Source: an uncultured Roseibium sp.
GTDB lineage: Bacteria > Pseudomonadota > Alphaproteobacteria > Rhizobiales > Stappiaceae
DNA: 64,000 nucleotides
Direction: 5' to 3'
NCBI RefSeq assembly: GCF_947499295.1
Contig: NZ_CANMNP010000012.1
Location: forward strand, 1-64,000
A model generated the notes under the pieces. It was not told where the DNA came from and did not search any database. It was given only the letters and a program-made list of their open reading frames with translations. Position numbers and translations under genes: made by a program. Position 1 is the stretch's first letter. Each line of letters starts with the position of its first letter. Below, piece by piece: positions 32,922 to 43,065 of the stretch.

Positions 32922-34721
32922 ATGCTCGACACACCTTTGATCCACCAGACCGAAACGTTTCTAAAGACGTTTGGCGATGCCCTTGAAGCGGGAAAGATCG
33001 ATGAAGCGGTGGAAATGTTCCAGGACGATTGCTACTGGCGGGATCTGGTCGCTTTTACCTGGAATATCAAGACAGTCGAAGGCAAAGAGCAGGTCAAAGA
33101 CTTGCTCTCGCATCAACTGGCTTCAACCGCACCCAGGAACTGGCAACTGGCCGACGGCGAGGTGCCCACCGAAGAGGGTGGTGTTGTGACAGCCTGGATC
33201 CAGTTCGAAACCGCACTTGCCCGTGGCTACGGCCTGCTCAGGCTCAAGGACGGCAAGATCTGGACCCTTCTGACAACGATGGTTGAACTCAAGGGGCACG
33301 AAGAGCCCAAAGGGTTTGACCGGCCTCTGGGTGCCAAACACGGCGCGGCAAAACATTGCGCGACCTGGAAAGAGGAGCGAGAGGCCGAAGCGACGGAGCT
33401 TGGCTATTCAAAGCAACCTTACTGCGTGATCATAGGCGGCGGACAGGGCGGAATTGCACTTGGCGCCCGGCTCCGTCAACTCGGTGTTCCGACCATCATC
33501 GTTGAAAAGAACGAACGCCCCGGGGACAGTTGGCGCAACCGGTACAAGTCGCTCTGCCTTCATGACCCTGTCTGGTACGACCATCTTCCCTATATCAAAT
33601 TCCCTGAAAACTGGCCTGTTTTCAGTCCGAAAGACAAGATCGGCGACTGGCTGGAAATGTACACAAAAGTGATGGAGCTGAACTACTGGACGCGCTCGGT
33701 CGCCAAGTCAGCCAGGTATGACGATGCAACAAAGGAATGGACTATCGTCGTGGATCGGGATGGTGAAGAAGTCGTCTTGCGGCCGAAGCAACTTGTCATG
33801 GCAACCGGCATGTCGGGCAAAGCCAATATTCCTGTGTTACCCGGGATGGATAGCTTCAAGGGAGACCAGCAACATTCGTCCAAGCATCCGGGCCCTGATG
33901 CTTATCGCGGCAAGAAAGCTGTTGTCGTCGGCTCCAACAATTCAGCACATGACATTTGTGCGGCCCTCTGGGAAGGGGATGTCGATGTCACCATGGTCCA
34001 GCGCTCGTCAACCCACATTGTGCGATCAGATACGCTTATGGAAGTCGGTCTTGGCGCACTCTATTCCGAAGAGGCCGTGCGCGCGGGTGTAACGACCGAG
34101 AAGGCCGATCTCATATTCGCATCATTACCCTACAGGATCCTGCATGAATTCCAGATCCCGGCTTATGCGGAGATGAAGAAACGCGATGCCGATTTCTACG
34201 ATGGTCTTGAAAAAGCGGGGTTCTGGCTTGATTGGGGCGACGACGACAGCGGTCTCTTCATGAAATACCTGCGCCGCGGCTCCGGGTACTACATCGATAT
34301 CGGTGCCAGCCAGCTCATCATCGACGGTGAAATCAAGTTGAAGCGTGGTCAGGTGACTGAAGTCGTTGAAGACGGGGTGCTACTGGACGACGGGTCCAAA
34401 CTGGAGGCGGATCTGATTGTTTATGCGACCGGATATGGGTCCATGAACGGCTGGGTTGCCGATTTGATGGGACAGGACATGGCCGACAAAGTCGGCAAGG
34501 TTTGGGGACTTGGTTCGAGCACGACCAAAGATCCAGGCCCCTGGGAAGGCGAGCAACGAAACATGTGGAAGCCGACCCAGCAGGATGCGCTGTGGTTCCA
34601 TGGTGGCAATCTTCACCAGTCCCGCCACTATTCTCAGTTTCTGGCGCTGCAGCTGAAAGCACGGATGGAAGGTTTGCCCACCTCGGTCTACGGGCTCCAG
34701 GATGTCCATCATCTGTCTTGA
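32922..34721 (+). CDS. Flavin-dependent monooxygenase with N-terminal SnoaL-like domain
   Basis: A 599-residue NAD(P)/FAD oxidoreductase. Residues about 1-140 look like an NTF2/SnoaL fold. The FAD motif VIIGGGQGGIALGARL is near residue 168, and the NADPH motif VVVGSNNSAHDICAAL near 331. The late YATGYG block is typical of flavin monooxygenases. GGGAGGA precedes the ATG at 32922. It is presumably induced by the adjacent regulator in response to an alcohol, ketone or xenobiotic. The substrate is not shown. Confidence 0.85.
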   Translation: MLDTPLIHQTETFLKTFGDALEAGKIDEAVEMFQDDCYWRDLVAFTWNIKTVEGKEQVKDLLSHQLASTAPRNWQLADGEVPTEEGGVVTAWIQFETALARGYGLLRLKDGKIWTLLTTMVELKGHEEPKGFDRPLGAKHGAAKHCATWKEEREAEATELGYSKQPYCVIIGGGQGGIALGARLRQLGVPTIIVEKNERPGDSWRNRYKSLCLHDPVWYDHLPYIKFPENWPVFSPKDKIGDWLEMYTKVMELNYWTRSVAKSARYDDATKEWTIVVDRDGEEVVLRPKQLVMATGMSGKANIPVLPGMDSFKGDQQHSSKHPGPDAYRGKKAVVVGSNNSAHDICAALWEGDVDVTMVQRSSTHIVRSDTLMEVGLGALYSEEAVRAGVTTEKADLIFASLPYRILHEFQIPAYAEMKKRDADFYDGLEKAGFWLDWGDDDSGLFMKYLRRGSGYYIDIGASQLIIDGEIKLKRGQVTEVVEDGVLLDDGSKLEADLIVYATGYGSMNGWVADLMGQDMADKVGKVWGLGSSTTKDPGPWEGEQRNMWKPTQQDALWFHGGNLHQSRHYSQFLALQLKARMEGLPTSVYGLQDVHHLS

Positions 34722-34730
34722 CTAAAAAAG

Positions 34731-34756
34731 CGGCCCGCACAACAAGGCGGGCCGCA
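34731..34756. terminator. Terminator after monooxygenase gene
   Basis: GCGGCCCGC (34731-34739) and GCGGGCCGC (34748-34756) form a 9-bp stem. An A-run precedes it; T-richness on the plus strand side is weak, so it would serve the minus strand best. Confidence 0.6.
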
Positions 34757-34874
34757 ATCAACTAGAACTCAGCAGTGGCCTTTGAAGGACAAGAAGCGTG
34801 CTTTTTCTGGTCGCAAGAAAAATCAAGTGGGACAAACCTTTCCTATCGCTTCAGGTTCCGGTCGGCATCCGGAC

Positions 34875-35705
34875 CTAATAGGAACATTTGATCAGCTTGA
34901 TACCGCTCGGCAGTTTGGTGTTTTCGTCTCCACAAGCGCCAAGAATACGGCTGGGATCAAGATTGCTGGCACCCGTCAGATCCGCGCCGACAAGGCGTGT
35001 TCTCCTGAGCAGCGCGCCATCAAAATCGACGCCCGTCAAATTGGCGCCCGTCAGATCCGCACTGACGAGGCGGACGCCGCTGAAATCCGCATCCGCGAAA
35101 TTGGCATTGTGAGCCTTGATGCGGTCGAGCTTTGCCTGACGAAGCCGGGCATTTTCAAAATTGGCGTTGCTCAGGTCGACGCGCTCCAGGTTGACCTCGT
35201 CCATTTTTGCGCCTTTGAAGGACGCGTTTTCAGCAACGGATCTGATGAAAGAGGCATTTCTGATGTCCGAACCATCGAACACAGCGCCGGTCAGGATGGT
35301 CGTGTTCAGGTCGGCTTCGCGAAGGTCGGTGTCCTCAAATTTGGCGTTGCTCAAGTTTGCTTTTTCCAGATCGACGGAGCGCATGGTGGCGTCTGTAAAG
35401 TCACTGCCGGAAAAGTCCGCACGCTCAGCTTCCGCTCTGCGAAAATCCGCTCTTTGAAAATTCGCATTGGGTAGGATCGCCTCCTTGAGATCAACTTCCC
35501 GAAGATTGGCGCGGCTGAAGTCGGCATTTTCGACATTTAAGAACCTGAGTTCAGCCAGGCGCAGATCGCAGCGCGGGCATCCCCCCTTTTCCTTGATCTC
35601 CGCCATGCGTTCCAGGTCACTATCGGCGATTGCGCTGCCGGAAACGGCAAATAGCGCAAAGGCGCCGAGGCAGCCTGCCAGAATTTGGAATACCTTGTCG
35701 CCCAT
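34875..35705 (-). CDS. Secreted pentapeptide-repeat protein
   Basis: A 276-residue protein. A signal peptide (VFQILAGCLGAFALFAVSGS, then AIA-D) is followed by CPRCDL, a two-Cys turn, and then about 40 tandem A(D/N)LxX-type units from residue 47 to 250, predicted to form a right-handed quadrilateral beta-helix. Export makes DNA mimicry of the Qnr type unlikely; a periplasmic or surface structural role is more probable. AAGGGATGAG precedes the ATG. Convergent with the monooxygenase gene. Confidence 0.85.
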   Translation of the reverse strand: MGDKVFQILAGCLGAFALFAVSGSAIADSDLERMAEIKEKGGCPRCDLRLAELRFLNVENADFSRANLREVDLKEAILPNANFQRADFRRAEAERADFSGSDFTDATMRSVDLEKANLSNAKFEDTDLREADLNTTILTGAVFDGSDIRNASFIRSVAENASFKGAKMDEVNLERVDLSNANFENARLRQAKLDRIKAHNANFADADFSGVRLVSADLTGANLTGVDFDGALLRRTRLVGADLTGASNLDPSRILGACGDENTKLPSGIKLIKCSY

Positions 35706-36134
35706 TGCTCATCCCTTTTTGAATGCTTCTATAGAAATAGGTCTCCAAAACGGCAGTTTAAGGACCGTTGCGCCCTACTAGACCGGAAAATATGAAAAAG
35801 AAATGAGATGGACGTCAAGAAGTGCTGATTACACCGAGCGCCTTCAAAGGAATTGCAGTGGGGAAATGACTGGCCGGGAAGGGGCGGAAGGAAGAAGCGG
35901 GCGGGGTCGCAGATGCCCGCTTCTTCCATCACAAAAGCGCTGACGACGCACAACCTGACAATCAGCGTACCATTCCATTCGCAAAAGCCTTGCCAGTTTG
36001 AAATTGCCAGTAATGTATCAAGATCTGGCCACGCGGTGCTCCCGCAGCACTAGATGCTGATTTCATTTAGAATTGCTTCACCATTCGTGCATTGCAATTT
36101 GCAAGGCTGCCTGCAAGATACGGTTAGCAAAGCG
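35706..36134. other. Intergenic stretch with one hairpin
   Basis: 429 bp between the pentapeptide-repeat gene start and the patatin gene end. A 13-bp perfect inverted repeat at 35890-35927 is the only structure I see. No credible reading frame or RNA gene. Confidence 0.5.
35890..35927. terminator. 13-bp hairpin
   Basis: GGAAGAAGCGGGC and GCCCGCTTCTTCC around a 12-nt loop. No T-run follows, so termination is uncertain. It lies about 200 bp after the patatin gene end on the minus strand. Confidence 0.5.
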
Positions 36135-37148
36135 TTAAGAGATTTCCGACTGCAGGTCGATGGTCGACCGTTTGCCGATGTCTTCGTAGTGTGTGTCCAG
36201 CCACACTTTGGCGGTTTCGCGCCCAAGATCCCGCAATTCGGTCAGGAAGCTCCATTCGGCATTGAGTTTGGACGATGCCTGCAGCGGTTTCAGTTCGCTG
36301 GCGAATATCCGGTGCATGTGCACCTTGGTGTATTCTTCATCAGACAGCTTGCCGTCCTCAATAAGCCGCGTAACGAAATCGATCGCGCGCAGTTCCCGAA
36401 GCAGCGTTGAGTTGAAAGTGATCTCGTTCAGTCTATTGACGATTTCTCGCGCCGTTTTGGGCACTTGTCTGCGCTCTAGCGGATTGATCTGGATAAGGAC
36501 AACATCCGGAGTATCCGTGTTGTAGAACAGCGGATAAAGGGGCGGATTGCCCATGAAACCCCCATCCCAATAAGGCTCGCCGTCAATCTCGACGGCCTGG
36601 AACAGTTGCGGCAGACAGGCTGAGGCCATCACCGCATCGATCGTGACTTCCTTTTCGCTGAAGATCCGAATTTTGCCCGAAAAAACATTGGTTGCGGCAA
36701 TGAACAACTTTAACCCCGAACAACAGTGCACTTTCTCGAAGTCGACGATGTCGTCGACGACGTCCCTGAGCGGATTCATGTTCAGCGGATTGAACTCATA
36801 AGGAGAGGCGAAGCGCGACATGACGTCGAAATAAAGATAGCTCGGCGAATGGTCGAGGCTCCATTCTCCCAGCAGAATGTCGAGCGGCGAGCGTTGTATC
36901 GGGCTGAACTGGGCGCGTGCGCTGACTTCGCGCCAGAAAGCTTCAAGGCTGGCTCTGGCTCCGTCTTCTCCGCCTGCTTCCATACCACTGGCCATAACAA
37001 CAGCATTCATGGCACCGGCGGATGTCCCAGTGATGGCATCTATGGCAAAGCGGCTGTCTTCCAGGAACCAGTCGAGCACACCCCAGGTGAAGGCGCCGTG
37101 AGCACCGCCACCTTGAAGAGCGAGATTTATTTTCTTGGGCGAGGCCAC
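36135..37148 (-). CDS. Patatin-like phospholipase
   Basis: A 337-residue patatin family lipid hydrolase. The oxyanion loop LALQGGGAHGAFTWG is at residues 9-23, the nucleophile motif GTSAG at about 41-45, and the DGG catalytic Asp in PYWDGGFMGNPP. The GTG start follows GGAGGG by 5 nt. It lies 40 bp after the hydroxybutyrate dehydrogenase gene on the same strand. This pairing is common in alphaproteobacteria and suggests a role in polyhydroxybutyrate or lipid turnover. Cytoplasmic, no signal peptide. Confidence 0.9.
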   Translation of the reverse strand: MASPKKINLALQGGGAHGAFTWGVLDWFLEDSRFAIDAITGTSAGAMNAVVMASGMEAGGEDGARASLEAFWREVSARAQFSPIQRSPLDILLGEWSLDHSPSYLYFDVMSRFASPYEFNPLNMNPLRDVVDDIVDFEKVHCCSGLKLFIAATNVFSGKIRIFSEKEVTIDAVMASACLPQLFQAVEIDGEPYWDGGFMGNPPLYPLFYNTDTPDVVLIQINPLERRQVPKTAREIVNRLNEITFNSTLLRELRAIDFVTRLIEDGKLSDEEYTKVHMHRIFASELKPLQASSKLNAEWSFLTELRDLGRETAKVWLDTHYEDIGKRSTIDLQSEIS

Positions 37149-37188
37149 GACAGCCCTCCGTGATCAGCTGTCATCAGCCTGACAGGCG

Positions 37189-37971
37189 TTATTGTGCGGT
37201 CCAGCCGCCGTCGATCGGCAGGATCGAACCTGTAATTGACGCAGCATCGTCTGAGCACAGGAATGCGGCATAGGCGGCGACCTGCTCGATGGTTACGAAT
37301 TGTTTGGTCGGCTGGGCCTTCAGCAGAACGTCTTTCTTGACCTCTTCTTCGGTCATGTTGCGCGCTTTCATGGTGTCGGGGATCTGCCGCTCCACCAAGG
37401 GCGTCCAAACGTAACCGGGGCAGATCGCATTGACCGTAATGCCTTGTTCGGCAACTTCCAGGGCAACGGTTTTTGTCAGGCCGGCAATTCCGTGCTTCGC
37501 AGCCACATAAGCGGATTTATACGGCGAGGCGACTAACGCGTGCGCCGAGGCAGTGTTTATGACCCGGCCCCAACCACGCTTTTTCATACCCGGCAAGGCC
37601 GCGCGAACAGCATGGAAGGCAGAAGACAGGTTGATGGCGATGATCGCGTCCCACTTGTCGACCGGGAATTCGTCGACGGGAGAAACATGTTGGATGCCCG
37701 CATTGTTTACAAGGATATCGACGGATCCGAATTCCTTCTCCGCGTCGGAGATCATGGCGGCGATTTCATCACCGCTCAGCATGTTTGCACCTGAATAGGT
37801 GCAGCGCACACCAAAATCGGTTTCAACGGCCGCGCGGGTCTTCTCGATCTCGTCTGCATCACCGAGGCCGTTGATCACCACATTGGCACCCTTTGCCGCA
37901 AATGCTCTGGCACACCCAAGGCCGATGCCGGATGTGGAGCCAGTTACGACGGCGGTTTTGTTGGCAAGCAT
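37189..37971 (-). CDS. bdhA: 3-hydroxybutyrate dehydrogenase
   Basis: A 260-residue short-chain dehydrogenase converting (R)-3-hydroxybutyrate to acetoacetate with NAD. TGSTSGIGLG is the cofactor motif at residues 10-19, NNAGIQHVSPVDEFP the family-typical block, and YKSAYVAAKHG holds the catalytic Tyr and Lys. The C-terminal SILPIDGGWTAQ is classic for the family. GGGAGA precedes the ATG. It heads a pair with the patatin gene and belongs to the polyhydroxybutyrate degradation pathway. Confidence 0.93.
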   Translation of the reverse strand: MLANKTAVVTGSTSGIGLGCARAFAAKGANVVINGLGDADEIEKTRAAVETDFGVRCTYSGANMLSGDEIAAMISDAEKEFGSVDILVNNAGIQHVSPVDEFPVDKWDAIIAINLSSAFHAVRAALPGMKKRGWGRVINTASAHALVASPYKSAYVAAKHGIAGLTKTVALEVAEQGITVNAICPGYVWTPLVERQIPDTMKARNMTEEEVKKDVLLKAQPTKQFVTIEQVAAYAAFLCSDDAASITGSILPIDGGWTAQ

Positions 37972-38107
37972 TCAAGATCTCCCAATGAGAAAAACAGTTG
38001 GCCAACATTCGACCAGTTCTCGCCGCGCTGCAACATCGGAATGCTGAAAAGTGATTGACGCGTCACAAATGCTCGACATTGGTCCGATGCGAGTTTTCCA
38101 AAGTTGA

Positions 38108-38995
38108 CTAGCGCCGATCCATCTTGTGGGCTCCGGCCAAGGCTTTGCGTGCTTTGGCGCGCGCGGCGGATTTTATTTCGTCCGCCATTGTGTAGTCCTC
38201 GGTCCTCAACCCTAGCTTCTCAGCAAAACGCTCGCGGATTAGCCCGTAAAACGTGGCATGGAGGCTGGCGAAGATCCAGACGAAGATGAGCATGGTGCCC
38301 ATCGGGAATATGGCAGACCTGATTTGCGGCCAAAGTTCGCTGGCGGGCAACAAGCCATCGCTGATGCTGAGCAGCAAGCCCCACATCGCGATCAGAAACC
38401 CGGCCAGTAGGCTCATGACCAGGGCCGCAAAAGCCATGGCCCAGCCAAGCCCCGACGTTGCCCGCCAGCTTTCTTTCAAGGTGAGGGGGTCGTCGACGGC
38501 CGCGGCCGGCAAGACAACCGACAGGCGCTGGACCACCATGAGCGCAATGAAAGGTGCCAGAAAAAGAAGCAGCAGACCGAAACCGGCGGTTACGGCTGCC
38601 AGCAGGGAGGCAACTATGACCAGAGGTATCAGCGAAAGCATGCCGATCAACCCCAGGATGATCTGGTTGAGAATGACGCGAATGGTGCGTTTGCCGAACA
38701 CAATCGGAAAGTCGTTGGCTTCGATCAGAATGCGGCGAACGTAGGCAATCGCAATTGAAAACCCGACCAGCAGGTTGGCGATCGCCGCCAGCGCGCGCAG
38801 CGCTCCCTCGTCGGCTTCTGCCACTGGCTCCGTCATGTAGGAAACGGTCTTGAAGCCATTTTCAGGCATCAATGTGCCACCAATCGCAAAATTGAGAGCT
38901 ATTAGAAGAAGGATATAGGCCCAGCCGGTTCTGAAAAGCGTGCCGACGTTGTGCTGTGCCAAGGAAAACGACCGTTCCAGAACGGTAATGAACAT
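38108..38995 (-). CDS. Multi-span membrane protein, paralogue of 39074-39865
   Basis: A 295-residue protein with about six hydrophobic segments and a basic C-terminus (AARAKARKALAGAHKMDRR). It shares layout with the next gene upstream: an N-terminal phrase of the type FxxVLERSFSLAQ, a GLGWAMAFAALVMSLL segment and an LVRLNLALPA-like block. I do not recognise a named family. GGGAGCAGGAT precedes the ATG. The two genes are 78 bp apart and co-directional. Confidence 0.7.
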   Translation of the reverse strand: MFITVLERSFSLAQHNVGTLFRTGWAYILLLIALNFAIGGTLMPENGFKTVSYMTEPVAEADEGALRALAAIANLLVGFSIAIAYVRRILIEANDFPIVFGKRTIRVILNQIILGLIGMLSLIPLVIVASLLAAVTAGFGLLLLFLAPFIALMVVQRLSVVLPAAAVDDPLTLKESWRATSGLGWAMAFAALVMSLLAGFLIAMWGLLLSISDGLLPASELWPQIRSAIFPMGTMLIFVWIFASLHATFYGLIRERFAEKLGLRTEDYTMADEIKSAARAKARKALAGAHKMDRR

Positions 38996-39073
38996 ATCCT
39001 GCTCCCGGATAGACCGCTGTCATTGCCCAAGGTAGGGATTCTGCTCAAAAAACACCAGATGGGGCCGTCCTGG

Positions 39074-39865
39074 TCAGTTCAGTTCGGGCTTGTCAGCGGT
39101 TTCAGGCTGCTCTGTCGCAATGCGGTATCCGGCTGTAATCACGGAGATGCCGAGCACCGTCACGATGATCTGCAGCAACACGTTCAGAACCAGAACCTTG
39201 ATCTGAATGAGAACGACCGGCAGGCTGGCTCCGGCAAGCGCCAGAACATATTGAAGGCCCATGCTGACGAGCAGGAAAGGAAGAGACAGGACAATCAGCG
39301 ACCAGAGCATGCGCCAACCCAGTCCGTTGCCGAGCCTGTGCGCTTCCATGATGCCCATCGGCCTTTCAATCGCAACGGCCGGCAAGGCGAGATTCAGCCG
39401 CACCAGATGTGGCATGATCCAGAAGAGCATGAGGCCTGCGGCCAGAAGGGTCCCGACAACCGGCGGCAATGCCATACCCAGCAGCGACACCACGATCATG
39501 ACCGGTATGAGCACCAGCATTGAAATGAAAAACAGCTGGATCAATTTCCAGACAAACTGCAGCTCAAGGGGGCCAAGTCTGAGGTGAAATGTTGCCGGTT
39601 GTTCGCCCAGAAGACCGAATCTGTGCCAGGCAACTGCTATGGAGGCGGACGCTGCCAAGGCAACCACAGCGCTGATCAGGATCAAAAGTATGCCGGTGCC
39701 CGACAGATTGCCGACTTCGGCTTCCCCTGAGATATCACCGCCGATCATCAGTACGATCAATGACAAGACGAATTGAAGCGCAAACCAGGCTCCGCATGTT
39801 TTGAATACCGTTTCGAGATTGCCGAACACAATGGCGATTGAGTCGGTCAGAAGCCGTTTGAACAT
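39074..39865 (-). CDS. Multi-span membrane protein, paralogue of 38108-38995
   Basis: A 263-residue protein with about six hydrophobic segments. It contains NGLGWRMLWSLIVLSLPFLL and LVRLNLALPAVAIERPMG, similar to WQRLSVVLPAAAVDDPLTL-like parts of its neighbour, supporting tandem duplication. AGGGAAA precedes the ATG. Function unknown; probably an inner-membrane protein. Confidence 0.7.
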   Translation of the reverse strand: MFKRLLTDSIAIVFGNLETVFKTCGAWFALQFVLSLIVLMIGGDISGEAEVGNLSGTGILLILISAVVALAASASIAVAWHRFGLLGEQPATFHLRLGPLELQFVWKLIQLFFISMLVLIPVMIVVSLLGMALPPVVGTLLAAGLMLFWIMPHLVRLNLALPAVAIERPMGIMEAHRLGNGLGWRMLWSLIVLSLPFLLVSMGLQYVLALAGASLPVVLIQIKVLVLNVLLQIIVTVLGISVITAGYRIATEQPETADKPELN

Positions 39866-40080
39866 GCGGTTTCCCTGAAATGAGCCGGAACGAAAGGTCT
39901 AAAACTGTCTCTCGGCCTTGTAATTGCTCGGATTGGCGAATGCAACGAAAGCTGGCAAGCGTGTGGGTCGTACCGGTGTAAATTGTCCTTTTTCGCCGCA
40001 GCCTTTAATCCTTCGCTGGAAAGTCGCGCCAAGATGCCTCATATGGTTGGCAAACGTGAAAGGTCCGATTGGTTTCTGTC

Positions 40081-41340
40081 ATGATTGATGATTTCGCAAA
40101 CCCGCTGCCACGCCGCAATTCCGTCGGTGTGAGCGTTGGCAATGTCATGGTCGGTGGCGGCGCACCGATTGTGGTGCAATCGATGACCAACACAGATACC
40201 GCAGATGCGGATTCAACCGTTGCTCAAGTGGCAGCACTGGCTCGTGCCGGGTCGGAAGTCGTGCGGATCACGGTTGACCGGGCAGAGGCCGCCGCCCAGG
40301 TGCCGCGAATCAAGGAACGGCTTGATAGAATTGGCGTAGACGTACCGCTGGTCGGCGACTTTCACTATATCGGCCACAAGCTGCTCAATGACTATCCGGA
40401 CTGTGCCGCCGCTCTCGACAAATACCGGATCAATCCTGGCAATGTCGGCTTCAAGGCGAAGCGTGACACTCAGTTCTCCCAAATCATCGACATTGCGCTC
40501 AAATATGACAAGCCGGTGCGGATCGGTGTGAACTGGGGATCGCTTGACCAGGAGCTTTTAACAAAGCTGATGGATGAAAACGCGGAAAGTGTTGCGCCCG
40601 TTTCGGCCTCGGCCGTTATGCGCGAGGCGATTATCCAATCCGGGCTTTTGTCAGCCGAGCGTGCCGAAGCTCTTGGAATGGGACGGGACAAGATCATCCT
40701 TTCGGCAAAGGTCAGCCAGGTCCAGGATCTGATCGCCGTTTATGCCGATCTGGCACGCCGGTGCGACTACGCCCTGCATCTTGGCCTGACCGAGGCCGGT
40801 ATGGGCACCAAAGGGATTGTTTCTTCCGCAGCCTCCATGGGGATCCTGCTGCAGCAGGGCATCGGAGACACCATCAGGGTATCGCTGACGCCGGAACCCG
40901 GCGGTGACCGCACCAGGGAAGTGCAGGTCGCGCAGGAGCTTTTGCAGGTCATGGGCTTTCGTGCATTCGTGCCGATTGTCGCCGCATGCCCAGGATGCGG
41001 GCGGACAACATCGACTGTGTTCCAGGAACTCGCGGGCGATATTCAGGACCACATTCGGGCGTCCATGCCGTCCTGGCGGGAACAATATCCAGGTGTTGAA
41101 AATCTCAACGTTGCTGTCATGGGCTGTATCGTCAACGGCCCGGGCGAATCCAAACATGCAGACATTGGCATATCGCTGCCCGGAACCGGTGAGACACCAT
41201 CAGCGCCGGTATTTGTCGACGGCGAGAAAGTCACGACGCTGCGTGGTGAGGGCATCGCTGACGAGTTCAAGCAAATGGTATTGGAATATATTGAAAAACG
41301 GTATGGATCCGATCCTAAATCCAACTCGGATGCCGCTTAA
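40081..41340 (+). CDS. ispG: 4-hydroxy-3-methylbut-2-enyl diphosphate synthase (flavodoxin)
   Basis: A 419-residue enzyme of the non-mevalonate isoprenoid pathway, converting ME-cPP to HMBPP with a [4Fe-4S] cluster. [20 protein letters not shown] opens the TIM barrel. The cluster ligands lie in [16 protein letters not shown] and [17 protein letters not shown]. The ATG at 40081 was chosen; a TTG at 40069 is in frame. It is divergent from the membrane-protein pair and precedes pdxY by 59 bp. Confidence 0.95.
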   Translation: MIDDFANPLPRRNSVGVSVGNVMVGGGAPIVVQSMTNTDTADADSTVAQVAALARAGSEVVRITVDRAEAAAQVPRIKERLDRIGVDVPLVGDFHYIGHKLLNDYPDCAAALDKYRINPGNVGFKAKRDTQFSQIIDIALKYDKPVRIGVNWGSLDQELLTKLMDENAESVAPVSASAVMREAIIQSGLLSAERAEALGMGRDKIILSAKVSQVQDLIAVYADLARRCDYALHLGLTEAGMGTKGIVSSAASMGILLQQGIGDTIRVSLTPEPGGDRTREVQVAQELLQVMGFRAFVPIVAACPGCGRTTSTVFQELAGDIQDHIRASMPSWREQYPGVENLNVAVMGCIVNGPGESKHADIGISLPGTGETPSAPVFVDGEKVTTLRGEGIADEFKQMVLEYIEKRYGSDPKSNSDAA

Positions 41341-41399
41341 GGAATCCGGACCTTCTGACATCAGTCGATAGTAGCGCTCTTCCAGGGAACACGCAGAAT

Positions 41400-42296
41400 A
41401 TGACGCATGGTGACCCCGAGCCACAGAAAAAGCCGATCCTCATCATCACGTCGCAGGTGGTACGTGGGGGGATAAGTGGCAGAGGTTTGAGTTTTGCGCT
41501 GGAACGGATCGGACACGATGTCTGGTTTCTGCCCACTATACTGCTTCCCTGGCATCCCGGGCATGGCAAAGGAACCCGGATCGTTCCGGCAAGCGCCGAT
41601 TTCAATTCCATTGCCGCGGACCTTGCGGGCTCGGACAAGATTGGTGAAATCGGAGCTGTGATTTCAGGGTATCTTGGTGAGGCTTCGCAAGCGGAAGCCG
41701 TTGCCGGTCTGGTGGAAGCCGTCAAACAAAAGGCGCCCGGCACGCCTTATGTGTGCGATCCGGTCATGGGTGACCATACCTCCGCCTCCGGAGGTGGTCT
41801 TTACGTTCCCGAGGCAACGGCGCATGCGATACGTGACAGGCTGGTTCCACTTGCGGACATCGTCACACCCAACACATTTGAGCTCGGTTGGCTGACAGGC
41901 CGGACTGTTGAAAGCGAACTTGACGCACTGGCAGCCGCTCGGACCCTTGGCAACGAGCGGGTTCTTGTGACCTCCTCACCAGCGATGCGACGGAATGCGA
42001 TTGCAAATTTGCTGGCGGGGCCTCGAGGTGCTGTTGCCGCCGAGCATGCGGCCATTGCGAACCCGCCGCACGGAACTGGTGATCTGATTGCGGGACTGTT
42101 CTTGAGCAACTCTCTGGAAGGCCTTGATGACGAAGAGGCTCTCAAAAGGGCTTCTGCCTCGGTTTTTGAGCTTGTTGCGCGAAGTGTCAAAAAGGGTGCT
42201 GATGAATTGCTGTTTGCTGAAGAACAGCAGTCGGTTGTCCGCGCCATGGCGCTCGTAACCTCAAGGCGGATATTGGAAGCAAAGTCACGTGCCTGA
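41400..42296 (+). CDS. pdxY: Pyridoxal kinase
   Basis: A 298-residue ribokinase-type kinase of vitamin B6 salvage, phosphorylating pyridoxal. Recognised by SQVVRGGISGRGLSFALERI at the start, YVCDPVMGDH in the middle and the ATP site HGTGDLIAGLFLSN, with the catalytic Asp in GTGD. The upstream region lacks a strong ribosome-binding site. The next gene starts 8 nt before its stop. Confidence 0.9.
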   Translation: MTHGDPEPQKKPILIITSQVVRGGISGRGLSFALERIGHDVWFLPTILLPWHPGHGKGTRIVPASADFNSIAADLAGSDKIGEIGAVISGYLGEASQAEAVAGLVEAVKQKAPGTPYVCDPVMGDHTSASGGGLYVPEATAHAIRDRLVPLADIVTPNTFELGWLTGRTVESELDALAAARTLGNERVLVTSSPAMRRNAIANLLAGPRGAVAAEHAAIANPPHGTGDLIAGLFLSNSLEGLDDEEALKRASASVFELVARSVKKGADELLFAEEQQSVVRAMALVTSRRILEAKSRA

Positions 42297-43026
42297 AGAC
42301 CGGCCGAAATATGTTGCCGGTGTCGACGGTTGCAAGATCGGCTGGGTCGCGGTGCTCCGTAATCTGACCGATCCGGCTGATATTGCCTTGAAAGTGTTTC
42401 CAGCGTTTGCAGACATTCTTCAGCATCAGCCCTTCCTCTCGGTCATTGCCGTCGATATGCCGATTGGTTTGCCGGACACGATCGGACCTGGAGGGCGGGG
42501 ACCGGAAAAAGCCGTCCGTCGGCACCTTGGTGACCGTCAGTCGTCCGTCTTTCAGGTTCCGGCGCGCCCTGCCGTTTATGAAGAGGATTATCGCCTGGCT
42601 AGCGAGGTTGCGATGAGAACGTCGCAACCTCCCAAGAAGGTTTCCAAGCAGTGTTTTTATCTCTTTCCGAAAATGCGCGACATTGATGCGGTTATGACAC
42701 CGGAGCTGGAGGCACGGGTGTTTGAAGTGCACCCCGAACTTGCCTTCTGGCGGCTGAACGGTGAGCAGGCGATGAGCCTTCCGAAAAAGATCAAAAGCCG
42801 GGCCAATCCGGATGGACTGGATCAGCGGCGGGATCTGCTCATGTCACACGGAACGCCGCGAGACTTTCTGGACCAGAAACCACCGCGAGGCTGCGGCCGG
42901 GATGACCTTCTGGATGCGGCTGCCAATTCTCTCATTGCCGAGCGGATCTTGAAGGGCGAGGCCGAACCCTTTCCGAAGGACTATCGGCGAGACGACCGTG
43001 CCTTGCGGATGGCGATCTGGGCGTGA
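42289..43026 (+). CDS. DUF429 family protein
   Basis: A 245-residue protein opening VAGVDGCKIGWVAVL, followed by VIAVDMPIGLPD and RGCGRDDLLDAAANSLIAER, the DUF429 (predicted RNase H-like nuclease) pattern with conserved acidic residues. The GTG start overlaps the pdxY stop by 8 nt, so translation is probably coupled. Biological role unknown. Confidence 0.85.
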   Translation: MPEDRPKYVAGVDGCKIGWVAVLRNLTDPADIALKVFPAFADILQHQPFLSVIAVDMPIGLPDTIGPGGRGPEKAVRRHLGDRQSSVFQVPARPAVYEEDYRLASEVAMRTSQPPKKVSKQCFYLFPKMRDIDAVMTPELEARVFEVHPELAFWRLNGEQAMSLPKKIKSRANPDGLDQRRDLLMSHGTPRDFLDQKPPRGCGRDDLLDAAANSLIAERILKGEAEPFPKDYRRDDRALRMAIWA

Positions 43027-43065
43027 TGCAAAATTGGACGCGGTTCAAGGCTCCCGGCTTAGAAC

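Noticed and set aside
34782..35474. 230-codon open frame opposite the pentapeptide-repeat gene
   Set aside because: Its apparent repeats are the reverse complement of the pentapeptide codons.
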